59,312 bases of DNA, taken from positions 1 through 59,312 of the forward strand of contig JAETQH010000023.1 of the NCBI GenBank assembly GCA_021770785.1. Reading direction: 5' to 3'. The notes beneath the pieces are model-generated. The model searched no databases, was not told where the DNA came from, and saw only the letters and a program-made list of their open reading frames with translations. This DNA comes from Lachnospiraceae bacterium. GTDB taxonomy: Bacteria; Bacillota; Clostridia; Lachnospirales; Lachnospiraceae. The position numbers and the translations under genes are program-made. Below are positions 1-8,681 of the stretch, piece after piece (the stretch's first letter is position 1; each line of letters starts with the position of its first letter).

Positions 1-263
1 ATATTCATCATTTTTACAACCAGATTTTTCCAAAAACCTTTGATTTCCTGCAGTTTCCGGAGTTCTCACTCAGTTGTTGACTGATTGAGTGATACTTCTC
101 ACAGGAAGTTCACGATATTACATAATAAAACAAAAAATAGGAAATTTCATTAACAAATATATTATACATAAATTGTGTAACGTTTCATATGTTAAAAATA
201 TACAAAAAACACATATAAATTATGTACAATGCAAACAAAATTGTGTAATATGCAAATAAAATA
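1..263. other. AT-rich upstream region, no gene seen
   Basis: No convincing coding sequence. It holds an inverted repeat at 66-92 (arms TCACTCA and TGAGTGA) and, at 176-187, TGTAACGTTTCA, a one-mismatch version of the operator core found at 308-319. A minus-strand ATG near 8-10 could open a divergent gene that lies outside the window, possibly the regulator of the fructan locus, but too little of it is present to judge. Confidence 0.5.
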
Positions 264-290
264 TTGACTAATGAGGAAAAATAAGATAAT
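264..290 (+). promoter_or_regulatory. Probable promoter of the fructan-uptake operon
   Basis: TTGACT at 264-269 and GATAAT at 285-290 resemble -35 and -10 boxes. The 15-bp gap is short; reading the -35 as ATTGAC (263-268) gives 16. The expected transcription start falls just before the palindromic operator at 306-321, which fits repression by road-block. Confidence 0.5.
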
Positions 291-305
291 GTAAAACCAA
301 CAAGA

Positions 306-321
306 CGTGAAACGTTTCACG
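306..321. promoter_or_regulatory. LacI/GalR-type operator, perfect 16-bp palindrome
   Basis: CGTGAAACGTTTCACG is its own reverse complement. The TGAAACGTTTCA core with a central CG is typical of LacI/GalR-family sites. It lies between the -10 box and the first start codon at 341, so a bound repressor would block transcription. A related weaker site lies at 176-187. The regulator itself is not in the window; a catabolite regulator could also use such a site. Confidence 0.7.
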
Positions 322-340
322 AAAGAAAGGGGTAGCGAAA

Positions 341-1300
341 ATGAAGGCTGTGGTAAAAGAAGTAAATGCGAAGCAGATTACAGTTAAGAAGAAAAAGAAG
401 CTTTGGAAACGAATATTATCTTGTTGGGAATTATATTTGTTACTATTACCTGGAATTGTTTTGACTATTATTTATAAATATATTCCTATGTACGGAGTAC
501 AAATAGCATTCCGTGATTATAATCCGGCATTAGGATTTTCTGGAAGTCCATGGGTGGGGCTAAAATGGTTTCAGAAATTTTTCTCGAACTATAAGAGTTG
601 GGACATGATTAAGAATACAGTATTGCTAAGTCTGTATACAATATTGTGGACATTTCCGATACCTATTATTTTATCCCTTATTATGAATCAGTTGAGATTT
701 AAGCGATTTAAGAAAGTTGCTCAGACGATTCTATATGCTCCGCATTTTGTTTCAATTATGATTGTATGTGGTATGTTAAGAATTTTTCTTTCCCCATATG
801 GAGGTCTGATAACAACAATTGTCTCAGCTTTAGGAGGAAACACGTCAGTAGGTCTTTTAGATCAGGCGGAAAATTTCAGAACGATTTATATTGCTTCAGC
901 AATTTGGCAAGATGCAGGGTGGGGAATGATAATTTATATGGCATCGCTGGCGAGTGTTGATGCCTCATTACATGAGGCTGCTAAAGTGGATGGAGCTAAT
1001 ACGTTGCAGAGAATTTTACATATAGATTTGCCAGCTTTGTTGCCGATGATAATGATTCAGCTAATTATGTCATTTGGAAGTCTGATGAATGTTGGATTTG
1101 AAAAGGCATACCTCCTGCAGACCGATTTAAATAAAGCAACTTCACAAATCATTGCTACTTATGTTTATGAGCAAGGTATGCTGAAGTCGATGTACAGTTT
1201 TTCTACAGCAGTTGGCTTGTTCAATACGGTTGTTAACATTATTCTGCTGTTTATTGTAAATAAGGTAGCAAAGAAAACAGCAGATATCAGTTTTGTATAG
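341..1300 (+). CDS. Sugar ABC transporter permease, LplB family
   Basis: A 319-residue inner-membrane protein with about six hydrophobic spans, the first at residues 30-48. The cytoplasmic EAA loop that docks the ATPase is visible at residues 212-225 (EAAKVDGAN). Length and the N-terminal basic stretch before the first span match the LplB-type permeases that work with YtcP-type partners and large binding lipoproteins. It is the first gene behind the operator at 306-321, with a Shine-Dalgarno site (AAAGGGG) upstream. Adjacent GH32 genes suggest a fructo-oligosaccharide or sucrose substrate; that is inferred from context. No ATPase gene is nearby, so an MsmX-like shared ATPase is likely. Confidence 0.9.
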   Translation: MKAVVKEVNAKQITVKKKKKLWKRILSCWELYLLLLPGIVLTIIYKYIPMYGVQIAFRDYNPALGFSGSPWVGLKWFQKFFSNYKSWDMIKNTVLLSLYTILWTFPIPIILSLIMNQLRFKRFKKVAQTILYAPHFVSIMIVCGMLRIFLSPYGGLITTIVSALGGNTSVGLLDQAENFRTIYIASAIWQDAGWGMIIYMASLASVDASLHEAAKVDGANTLQRILHIDLPALLPMIMIQLIMSFGSLMNVGFEKAYLLQTDLNKATSQIIATYVYEQGMLKSMYSFSTAVGLFNTVVNIILLFIVNKVAKKTADISFV

Positions 1301-1316
1301 AAAGGTGGTGCGAAAT

Positions 1317-2225
1317 ATGCGAAAGAAAACAAAAAGTGGTAGCGTAGTGCGGGGTTCTGATCGTGTGATAGAAATAATAATGCTTTTACTAATTATTATA
1401 TTTATAATTGCTGTGCTATACCCATTGTACTATGTAGTGATAGCATCTGTGTCGGATCCTTATGATGTATATGCCGGAAAGACATTTCTTTTGCCTTCAG
1501 GTTTCACTTTAGAGGGCTACATCCGAGTATTTCAGGAAAAAGCAATTGCTAAGGGATATTTGAACAGTATTGTATACACTGCTTTGGGTACGTTGGTTTC
1601 AACAACACTAGTAATAACAACGGCGTATCCTTTATCAAAAAAGGAATTACCGGGAAGAAAAGCAATCATGATTTTTTATCTCATTACTATGTATTTTACA
1701 GGTGGTTTGATACCTACGTATCTTGTTGTTGCTAAAACAGGGTTGCTTAATTCGGTATGGGCACTCATACTTCCGGGAGGGGTATCTGTATTTAGTGTTA
1801 TCGTAACAAGAACATACTTCGAAAGTAGTATTCCAAATGAACTATACGAAGCTGCCAAAATTGATGGATGTGGAAATTTGAAAATATTTTTAAGAATAGC
1901 AATACCACTGGCGAAACCAATTATTGCTGTAATGGTAATCTTTGCAATGGTGGCATTTTGGAATGATTGGTTTACGGCATTGATCTATATGGGTGATAAA
2001 GATAAATACCCATTACAACTGGCATTGAGACAAATATTAATTCAAAGCCAGGCATCGGCGAACACCATGAGTGGTATGGATGGAGGATATGCAGAGGCAA
2101 ATAGAATTACAGAATTAATTAAATTTTCATCCATGGTTGTCGGCGCAGTACCTATGTTAATCGCATATCCTTTTGTACAGAAATATTTTGAAAAAGGATT
2201 TATGGTAGGTGCAGTAAAGGGTTAA
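1317..2225 (+). CDS. Sugar ABC transporter permease, YtcP/LplC family
   Basis: The second permease of the transporter, 302 residues with about six membrane spans (first at 18-42). The EAA loop begins near residue 178 (EAAKIDGCGN). The reading frame is open back to a TTG at 1293 that overlaps the previous gene, but the ATG at 1317 is preferred because AAAGGTGG lies 7-16 bases before it. It pairs with the LplB-type permease to form the channel; the binding protein follows 40 bases downstream. The C-terminal KYFEKGFMVGAVKG ending is characteristic of this subgroup. Confidence 0.9.
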   Translation: MRKKTKSGSVVRGSDRVIEIIMLLLIIIFIIAVLYPLYYVVIASVSDPYDVYAGKTFLLPSGFTLEGYIRVFQEKAIAKGYLNSIVYTALGTLVSTTLVITTAYPLSKKELPGRKAIMIFYLITMYFTGGLIPTYLVVAKTGLLNSVWALILPGGVSVFSVIVTRTYFESSIPNELYEAAKIDGCGNLKIFLRIAIPLAKPIIAVMVIFAMVAFWNDWFTALIYMGDKDKYPLQLALRQILIQSQASANTMSGMDGGYAEANRITELIKFSSMVVGAVPMLIAYPFVQKYFEKGFMVGAVKG

Positions 2226-2265
2226 TTATGATAAAAGAACTTAATAATTGGAAGGGAGAAACAAT

Positions 2266-3882
2266 ATGAAAAAAAGAATGCAAAAGGTAGTAAGTATGTT
2301 GCTTGCAGGCACCATGGTACTTGGGATGACTGCATGCGGAGGTAAAAATGACAGTACGAAAGGGCAGATTAATACGAGTGTAACGGAGTTTCATATTTTT
2401 GCGGGAATCAGTTCCTTATCTCCGGATAACGCAGAAAAACCGGTGATTCAGCAGATGAATGAGACAATGGGGGTAACGATTAATTGGGATTGCATTTCAG
2501 GTGATACCTTAACAGAAAAGAAGAATCTGGTATTAAATTCCGGAACAGATATGCCGGATGCATTTATGGGGGCATCTCTTTCTGATTACGAAATTATCAC
2601 GAATGGCAGTAACGGAATCTTTATTCCATTGGAATCCTATATCAATAGAGAAACAATGCCGAACTTAAGTAAATTGGTGGAAGAACGTCCCGAATTATTG
2701 GCAACCTGTACGATGCCGGATGGACATATTTATACTTTGCCTACAATTTCAGAAATGGGCTTTACCTATTCTGATGGAAATAATTATTATCTGGGCGCAA
2801 TACCGCAGTTCATGGCAATTAATAAAGAATGGCTTGCAGCAGTAAATATGGATATGCCAACAACGATTGACGAGTTGCATGATGTTCTGGTTGCATTTAA
2901 AGAAAATGACTGTAATGGAAATGGAGATCCAACCGATGAAATTCCGTTGTCATTCGAATGGGGACATTGGTGTGCAAATATGACATCACTGTTTTCAGCA
3001 TTTGGGTTTACAGATTATAATGCCGATCACCGTGCAATCAAGGATGGAAAAGTGTATTATAATGCTTCCACAGAAAATTATAAAGAAGCAATGGAATATT
3101 TCCATCAGTGGTATGCAGAAGGTTTGATTGATATGGAAGCATTTTCGCAGGACGACAGCCAGTATATAGCAAAAGGTTCAGGCGAAGATGCAAGATTAGG
3201 AGTGTTTTCATGGTGGGAGATTCCGGAGGTGGTCGGTGATCATGCCAATGAGTATGAATATCTTACATTTTTATCAGGTGCAGATGGAACGTTAGGTGTT
3301 AATCTGAACGAACAGGGAACTACAGGACATGATAGATTTGCGATTACAAGTTCCTGCAAGAATCCGGAATTATTAATGAAATGGATTGATCAGTGCTATG
3401 ATCCCATTTTAAGCATGCAGATTATTTATGGACCAATCGGTGAGTACTTTGAAGAAGAACCGGATGAAAACGGAATATATATTGAAACACCTGATGCCGG
3501 AGGAAATTTGAAGGCAAAGACAGAGCTTTGGGCACCAAACAGGCAGCTTAGTACAGACTTTGGTACATACTATTATATGGAAGACAGAGCACAGCAAAGG
3601 CTTGATGATCTCTCCAATATCTGGTTTGAGAAAGTTAATAACTTTGAATACTATCCCAGCGTTGTATACTCCTTAGAGGAAACAGAGACAATTAATGAAT
3701 ATATTAGCGACTTAAACGATTATGTATCTGAAACTTCTGCAAATTGGATTATTAGTGGTGGTGTGGAAGAAGAATGGGATAAGTACATCAGTCAGCTTGA
3801 AAATATGGGTGTGAATGATGTGGTTGCTGCATGGCAGTCTGCATATGACAGATATGAGGAAGAAGTAAATAATTCACAATAA
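2266..3882 (+). CDS. Extracellular sugar-binding lipoprotein of ABC transporter
   Basis: A 538-residue substrate-binding lipoprotein. The N-terminus has Lys/Arg residues, a hydrophobic core and a lipobox ending MTAC, with Cys near residue 25, so the mature protein is lipid-anchored on the outer face. Its size matches LplA-like proteins (about 500-560), larger than classical maltose-binding proteins. The ATG at 2266 follows GAAGGGAG at 2251-2258; an in-frame TTG at 2248 is less likely. It would hand fructans or related oligosaccharides to the two permeases just upstream. The ligand is inferred from the GH32 neighbours only. Confidence 0.9.
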   Translation: MKKRMQKVVSMLLAGTMVLGMTACGGKNDSTKGQINTSVTEFHIFAGISSLSPDNAEKPVIQQMNETMGVTINWDCISGDTLTEKKNLVLNSGTDMPDAFMGASLSDYEIITNGSNGIFIPLESYINRETMPNLSKLVEERPELLATCTMPDGHIYTLPTISEMGFTYSDGNNYYLGAIPQFMAINKEWLAAVNMDMPTTIDELHDVLVAFKENDCNGNGDPTDEIPLSFEWGHWCANMTSLFSAFGFTDYNADHRAIKDGKVYYNASTENYKEAMEYFHQWYAEGLIDMEAFSQDDSQYIAKGSGEDARLGVFSWWEIPEVVGDHANEYEYLTFLSGADGTLGVNLNEQGTTGHDRFAITSSCKNPELLMKWIDQCYDPILSMQIIYGPIGEYFEEEPDENGIYIETPDAGGNLKAKTELWAPNRQLSTDFGTYYYMEDRAQQRLDDLSNIWFEKVNNFEYYPSVVYSLEETETINEYISDLNDYVSETSANWIISGGVEEEWDKYISQLENMGVNDVVAAWQSAYDRYEEEVNNSQ

Positions 3883-3910
3883 GTTATTAGGTGACAGGAT
3901 AAGAGATAAT

Positions 3911-5398
3911 ATGGAAAAACAGATTAAGATTAGCAGTAAGCTGCAAAAGGCAAGAGAATATGAAAAGTGTGCACTTAAGAAAGGCACGGTTACCCCAAAG
4001 CAGGATTTTCATGCTTGTGTTCCGGTAGGTTGGATGAACGATCCAAATGGATTTTCAGAATATAACGGAGAAAAACATCTATTTTTTCAATATCATCCAT
4101 ATAATACGGCATGGGGTCCTATGCACTGGGGACATATGAAAACAACAGACTTTATTCGCTGGGAAAATATGCCGGTGGCACTTGCTCCGGATAAAAAATA
4201 TGATGGGTTTGGCTGTTTTTCCGGAAGCGCTGTAGAATGGAAAGGCAGACATGTACTGGCATATACCGGTGTAGAACGACGAAAAGAAGAGGATGGTCAG
4301 TGCAAAGATTATCAGATGCAGTGTATCGCCGTTGGAGATGGCATCAATTATGAAAAAATAAAGGCAAATCCTGTGATTACAGGTGATAAGATACCAGAAG
4401 GCGATAGTGTCTTTGATTTTCGAGATCCGAAAATCTGGGTTGAGGGTGATACAATCTACATGGTTGTCGGAAATCGTTCTAAGGATGGCAGTGGACAGAT
4501 TTTGCTGTATAAAACCACAGATTTAAAGAATTGGGAATTTGTTACGGTTTTAGATAAGTGCAATAACCGTTATGGAAAAATGTGGGAGTGCCCGGATTTC
4601 TTCAGGTTGGAAGGAGAAGACATATTGATTGTATCTCCACAGGAAATGGAAGCAAGGGAACTTGAGTTTCATGCAGGTGAAGGGACAATTTATATTCTGG
4701 GCAATTTTGAGAAAGAGAAAGCCGCCTTTACAGAGAAGGTGATTCGACCGCTTGATATGGGATTAGATTTTTATGCTCCTCAGACAATGCTTACTTCTGA
4801 TGGAAGACGTATCATGATTGCGTGGTTGCAGGCATGGTGTGCAAGCTGGTTCGACGAGCGCGATGGCTTCTGTGGTATGATGACATTACCAAGAGAACTT
4901 CATATGAAAAATGGTATCCTTTGTCAAAATCCGGTTCGGGAACTGGAATCCTACTACCGGAACAAAGTAGAACTAAAAGAAATTGTTCCTAGAGAGACTT
5001 ATCAAAAGTATGATGAACTGAGTGGCCGGGTACAAAATCTGGATATTTTACTAGACGGAGAAGAAGCTTATCAATTTGAAATACGTCTTGCAGCAGATGA
5101 TGTTCATTATACGGCAATTAAGTATGATAAGAAAGAACAGATACTTACATTTGATAGGAGTACTTCCGGTGTTCGAAGGGATGCAGCACATGAGAGAAGT
5201 ATGAGAGTATTGTCAAACGATCGGATTGTAAAGCTTCGGATTGTAATGGATCGTTATTCCATCGAACTTTTTGTGAATGATGGAGAGCAGGCAATGACAT
5301 CCGTGATACGTACTCCAATTGAAGCCAATGGTGTTTATATGAAAACACAGGGAAATGTAAAGGTTAGTGTAACAAAGTACGACATATGCCTGCTGTAA
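3911..5398 (+). CDS. GH32 beta-fructosidase / sucrose-6-phosphate hydrolase-like
   Basis: A 495-residue cytoplasmic enzyme (no signal peptide) of glycoside hydrolase family 32, which cuts terminal fructose from sucrose, sucrose-6-phosphate or fructo-oligosaccharides. All three family motifs are intact: WMNDPNG with nucleophile Asp44, FRDPK near residue 170 (transition-state stabiliser) and WECPDFF near 226 (acid/base Glu). A five-bladed propeller is followed by a beta-sandwich from about residue 360. Because uptake here is by an ABC transporter rather than a PTS, the substrate is probably an unphosphorylated fructan or sucrose, not sucrose-6-phosphate. It lies 28 bases after the binding-protein gene and is probably cotranscribed. 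Confidence 0.9.
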   Translation: MEKQIKISSKLQKAREYEKCALKKGTVTPKQDFHACVPVGWMNDPNGFSEYNGEKHLFFQYHPYNTAWGPMHWGHMKTTDFIRWENMPVALAPDKKYDGFGCFSGSAVEWKGRHVLAYTGVERRKEEDGQCKDYQMQCIAVGDGINYEKIKANPVITGDKIPEGDSVFDFRDPKIWVEGDTIYMVVGNRSKDGSGQILLYKTTDLKNWEFVTVLDKCNNRYGKMWECPDFFRLEGEDILIVSPQEMEARELEFHAGEGTIYILGNFEKEKAAFTEKVIRPLDMGLDFYAPQTMLTSDGRRIMIAWLQAWCASWFDERDGFCGMMTLPRELHMKNGILCQNPVRELESYYRNKVELKEIVPRETYQKYDELSGRVQNLDILLDGEEAYQFEIRLAADDVHYTAIKYDKKEQILTFDRSTSGVRRDAAHERSMRVLSNDRIVKLRIVMDRYSIELFVNDGEQAMTSVIRTPIEANGVYMKTQGNVKVSVTKYDICLL

Positions 5399-5502
5399 AG
5401 AAAAGAGAACCAGAACGGAAGCGGCGTTATCGTCGTGGAAGTTCTGGCATTTTTGTAATTTGAAAACATGAAATATAATATGAAGACAAAGAGAGAATAA
5501 TT

Positions 5503-5694
5503 ATGAGTAAAAACAAAGTTGTTGCATTAGGAGAATTGTTGATTGATTTTACTGCGAATGGAACATCCGAACAGGGGAAACCATTATTGGAGGCAAATGC
5601 GGCTGCTTCCATTATTACAACAAGAAAGGGAGCGCTTTGTGTGATGCCGGAGAAGAAGGAAATACTCTCACTCATAAAGGAGAAACGAAGATGA
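5503..5694 (+). pseudogene. Fructokinase (PfkB family) remnant with internal in-frame deletion
   Basis: A 63-codon frame whose first about 31 residues (VVALGELLIDFT, then GKPLLEAN) match the start of ribokinase/PfkB-type fructokinases, and whose remainder (ITTRKGAL, then MPEKKEILSLI) matches their extreme C-terminus. A full enzyme is about 310-320 residues, so roughly 250 codons holding the sugar site, the ATP site and the catalytic Asp are gone, and the frame is kept. An ANP/ANA-like motif occurs at both joined places in intact relatives, so recombination between short repeats could explain the loss. The product cannot be a kinase. Its TGA overlaps the ATG of the next gene, so its translation may still couple to it. 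Confidence 0.8.
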
Positions 5695-7700
5695 GAAAAG
5701 ATTATCAGGTGGAACTAAATGGATATTCCAATTATATTATAGAAGGGGCATCTGAAGGTTTTGTGGAAAATTTTACACTTACTATTGTCTGTACACCTTA
5801 TACATATGAAACAGGTATTAGTGGAATCTTAAGTGATTTTTCTGCCTGTGAAAAGAAAGGTCTTATAGTCGGAGTAAAGAAGCAAGGAATTGTAAATGTA
5901 AAAATAGGATTAGATAAACTCATACTTGAAATAGAAAGTCTGGCAGAGCAAATGAAATTTCAGGCAGAAAATATTCTTACAATCGCCTTTTGGGGAACAG
6001 CAGGCTGGTGTGATTTGTATGTAAATGGGGTGCTATCGAATCGAAAACAGTTTTCAAGGCATAGTAGGGTTTTGTTTTCACAGAAAGAGTGTTATGTGGG
6101 AAAATATGTAGACGGAAAAGAATTTACAGAAAAGACCAGATGCGGAGTCTTTCATGGAAATTTGGATTTTATCGAATTCACAAGGGAATATCAGGAGTAT
6201 GAGCAGATAATAAAGCTTCATAATCAGGTGAACGAGCCGGAATGGAAGGAAATCAATCTCTATCAAACACAGGATTTTAGTGATGATATATATAGGCCGG
6301 TTTATCATTTGATGCCACCCGGCAAGTGGATGAATGAACCCCATGCGCCGTTTTATTACAATGGACAATATCATATTTTTTATCAGGCAAATCCTCATGC
6401 GCCGGTATGGGACAACCTATGTTGGGGACATCTTGTCAGCAAAGATATGATAAGCTGGGAGGATGCGGGGATTGCATTGTATCCTGATAATGAGAGCATA
6501 GATATTGATGGCTGCTGGTCCGGAAGTGCATGTATGGACAGTGAAGGAAATCCCATACTTTTTTATACAGCCGGAAATAATAAGGAATTACCGAATCAGA
6601 GTGTTGCAATTGCTCGTCCCCAAAAAAAGAATGATTCGAAATTAAAAAATTGGGTAAAAGAGGGAGTTGTACTTCGTCAGAGCATAGGAAATGGATTCCT
6701 TGGAGAATTTAGAGATCCTTTTGTCTGGAGAAAAGCCGATACATACTTTTGCCTGGTTGGAACCGGCGATGAAGATAATGGTGGAGGTAATGCTTTGGTT
6801 TATACCAGTAGTGACTTGAAAGAATTTAGCTGCCACGGATTCTTGTTAGATTATGATTATGAAGGTTGTAAAGAAGTTGGTCATGTGTGGGAACTACCGG
6901 TATTGCTGCCTTTAAATAATGAGGAGGGCAAGTACTGTTGCGATATTCTTCTGTTCTGCGCCTGTCAGATTGAAAAAGAAGTAGTGGAAACATATTATTT
7001 TCTTGGTAAATTTGATTACGAGAAAAAGAAATTCCATAAATTCCATGAATATCCGCGTCTGGTTGATTTGGGATATGGAACATTTACAGGACCAAGCGGA
7101 TTTGTTACACCGGATGGGAGAAGCGTTGTCTTTACGATAGCGCAGGGAAAAAGGCAGCCGGAGAAAGAGTACTATTCTGGATGGGCACATAATGGGGGAA
7201 TGCCGATTGAACTATGGATAAAAGAAGAAACTTTGTGTATTGCACCGATATCTGAAGTAAAGCATTATTTTTCAAAATGTATTATGTCGGAAGAAAACCA
7301 AAGTGTGGATTTAGGAATACCTATATTTCAGTATGAAAATTTCTTGGAACATCACTTGAGTGTAATTTCGCAAGGCAACTATTTGGAGTTGACTTTTGAA
7401 TGGAAAGAGGATGGATATATCATTTCATATAATCGGAAAACAAAAGAATGGAAAACACTATCCCGAAAAAACGATGCTATGATAAGCAAGCTTAGAAATG
7501 AAGAGGATCTTGTTGATATTGGCAAAGAAGACATAAAAATGGAATGCTTTATTGACCATTCCATGATAGAAATCTTTCTCAATGACAGAAAGGGTATGAC
7601 ACTGCGTAGTTATCCTTTTTGTGAAAAAAACAGAGTTTATGTGAGGACAGACGGAATAAGTAGTGTGTCTGTTTGGGAGTACGATAAAAATACAGATTGA
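5691..7700 (+). CDS. GH32 family protein with N-terminal LamG-like domain
   Basis: A 669-residue protein without signal peptide. Residues about 15-175 look like a concanavalin/LamG-type beta-sandwich; from about residue 203 a GH32 propeller follows, then a C-terminal beta-sandwich from about 530. The GH32 motifs are EFRDPF and VWELPV (acid/base Glu kept), but the first motif reads WMNEPHAP, with Glu216 where the family usually has the nucleophile Asp. The ATG at 5691 overlaps the stop of the fructokinase remnant (ATGA) and has AAGGAGAA before it; the frame is open upstream to 5637 but that start has no support. Likely acts on fructans brought in by the ABC system. Activity and specificity are uncertain because of the changed motif. 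Confidence 0.85.
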   Translation: MRKDYQVELNGYSNYIIEGASEGFVENFTLTIVCTPYTYETGISGILSDFSACEKKGLIVGVKKQGIVNVKIGLDKLILEIESLAEQMKFQAENILTIAFWGTAGWCDLYVNGVLSNRKQFSRHSRVLFSQKECYVGKYVDGKEFTEKTRCGVFHGNLDFIEFTREYQEYEQIIKLHNQVNEPEWKEINLYQTQDFSDDIYRPVYHLMPPGKWMNEPHAPFYYNGQYHIFYQANPHAPVWDNLCWGHLVSKDMISWEDAGIALYPDNESIDIDGCWSGSACMDSEGNPILFYTAGNNKELPNQSVAIARPQKKNDSKLKNWVKEGVVLRQSIGNGFLGEFRDPFVWRKADTYFCLVGTGDEDNGGGNALVYTSSDLKEFSCHGFLLDYDYEGCKEVGHVWELPVLLPLNNEEGKYCCDILLFCACQIEKEVVETYYFLGKFDYEKKKFHKFHEYPRLVDLGYGTFTGPSGFVTPDGRSVVFTIAQGKRQPEKEYYSGWAHNGGMPIELWIKEETLCIAPISEVKHYFSKCIMSEENQSVDLGIPIFQYENFLEHHLSVISQGNYLELTFEWKEDGYIISYNRKTKEWKTLSRKNDAMISKLRNEEDLVDIGKEDIKMECFIDHSMIEIFLNDRKGMTLRSYPFCEKNRVYVRTDGISSVSVWEYDKNTD

Positions 7701-7799
7701 CATGACGGTTGAAAAACCCGGAAAACTGATACTTATTTTTGTTAAAACTATGATTGCAGGAAACATATTTCAGTAGCTTTACCGCATGGCAGATAAAAT

Positions 7800-8036
7800 T
7801 ATTTCAGCTTTTTGTGAGTTGGAGTAATTCACCTAACATGGAACCTCCCAGATCATGCGGAGTGTCCTGGTGAGCAGACCAGGGTCGGTCTCGTTGCTGA
7901 CCTAGTTATAAAAGGTGCTTACTGCGGTGTTGTTTTCACGGCATTAGTCAGCATCCGTCATGCCACTCTGGCGGCATTCGTTGATAAGTCTAATCAGTTC
8001 CGCCATGGGAACATGGGCTTTGCGAATATGTGCCAT
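7800..8036 (-). pseudogene. IS66-family accessory protein (TnpA/OrfA) fragment
   Basis: Read on the minus strand from the ATG at 8036, the frame gives MAHIRKAHVPMAELIRLINE, then CRQSGMTDAD, a stop, CRENNTAVSTFYN and another stop. This matches the helix-turn-helix start of IS66 OrfA proteins, where both stops replace Trp codons (TAA and TAG in place of TGG). After about residue 50 similarity fades. No TnpB or TnpC gene and no clear terminal repeats remain. It is a decayed insertion-sequence relic between the fructan and GH3 loci. Confidence 0.7.
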
Positions 8037-8097
8037 AACCTTTCCTACGTAATTGTAGTGAAATAGTTTAAGTATCTAACAGCTAGAATTATAGAGG

Positions 8098-8127
8098 CTT
8101 CCAGCGGATTAGGAAATCCGCTGGAAG
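8098..8127. repeat. Perfect 13-bp inverted repeat (hairpin)
   Basis: Arms CTTCCAGCGGATT and AATCCGCTGGAAG are exact reverse complements around a four-base loop (AGGA). No T-run follows, so it is a poor intrinsic terminator. It sits just beyond the IS66 relic and could be a terminal structure of a mobile element. Confidence 0.6.
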
Positions 8128-8681
8128 ATTTGGCGTTTACGAATAACATACGAGGTCTTTTTCGGACGAAAACAGGAAGAATTTTTTTAATATTAGGATT
8201 TAAATCTGTTTCGCATTGAGGAGTTTCTCAGCAGAAAAATGAAGCTTTGAGGAATAAAAAATCACCTGATTCTGTGAGGTGAATCTTCAGAGCTTCTTTA
8301 GTATGTACGTCCTGCCGCTACCAGCTGGAATGTCTTTTTTATTGCGATTTGCCGTATTTTGAAATGGAGAGACACTATATAGTTAACATACTATTGCAAA
8401 AAGCGACTTTATCTTTGGCATAGTAAAGATAAAAATATAAAAACAGAACATTTGCGCAAGACATTTGGGATAAACTACCAAAACATACCGTGAATAAGTA
8501 CAAAAAATAGGCATGTTGTATGTGCGCTCTGCTAAAAGAATAAAAAATAGGTGACAGATTGCGGTAAAAAAAGGGCAGTTCACGTTAAAAAGATGTACAA
8601 ATAGAAAAATATGATAGGATAACTTTAACAGGAGCGGTCAAATAGGATTTAACAGTTCCAAAACCAAGGAGGAATAAGGAA
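8128..8681. other. Non-coding stretch before the GH3 locus
   Basis: No gene is supported on either strand; the only longer frame (minus strand 8383-8583) has no ribosome-binding site and an atypical composition. A small hairpin (TCACCT/AGGTGA) lies at about 8261-8282. TATGAT at 8610-8615 is a weak -10 candidate for the downstream operon, without a good -35 box. The strong AAGGAGGA site at 8667-8674 belongs to the next gene. Confidence 0.4.

Noticed and set aside
1293..1316. TTG start for the second permease
   Set aside because: ATG at 1317 has a much better ribosome-binding site; the TTG lies within the first permease gene.
6078..6398. 106-codon minus-strand frame inside the second GH32
   Set aside because: It mirrors a clear GH32 coding region; no start signals.
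8383..8583. Minus-strand 66-codon frame before the GH3 gene
   Set aside because: No ribosome-binding site, odd aromatic and Cys-rich composition, AT-rich region; no resemblance to any protein.
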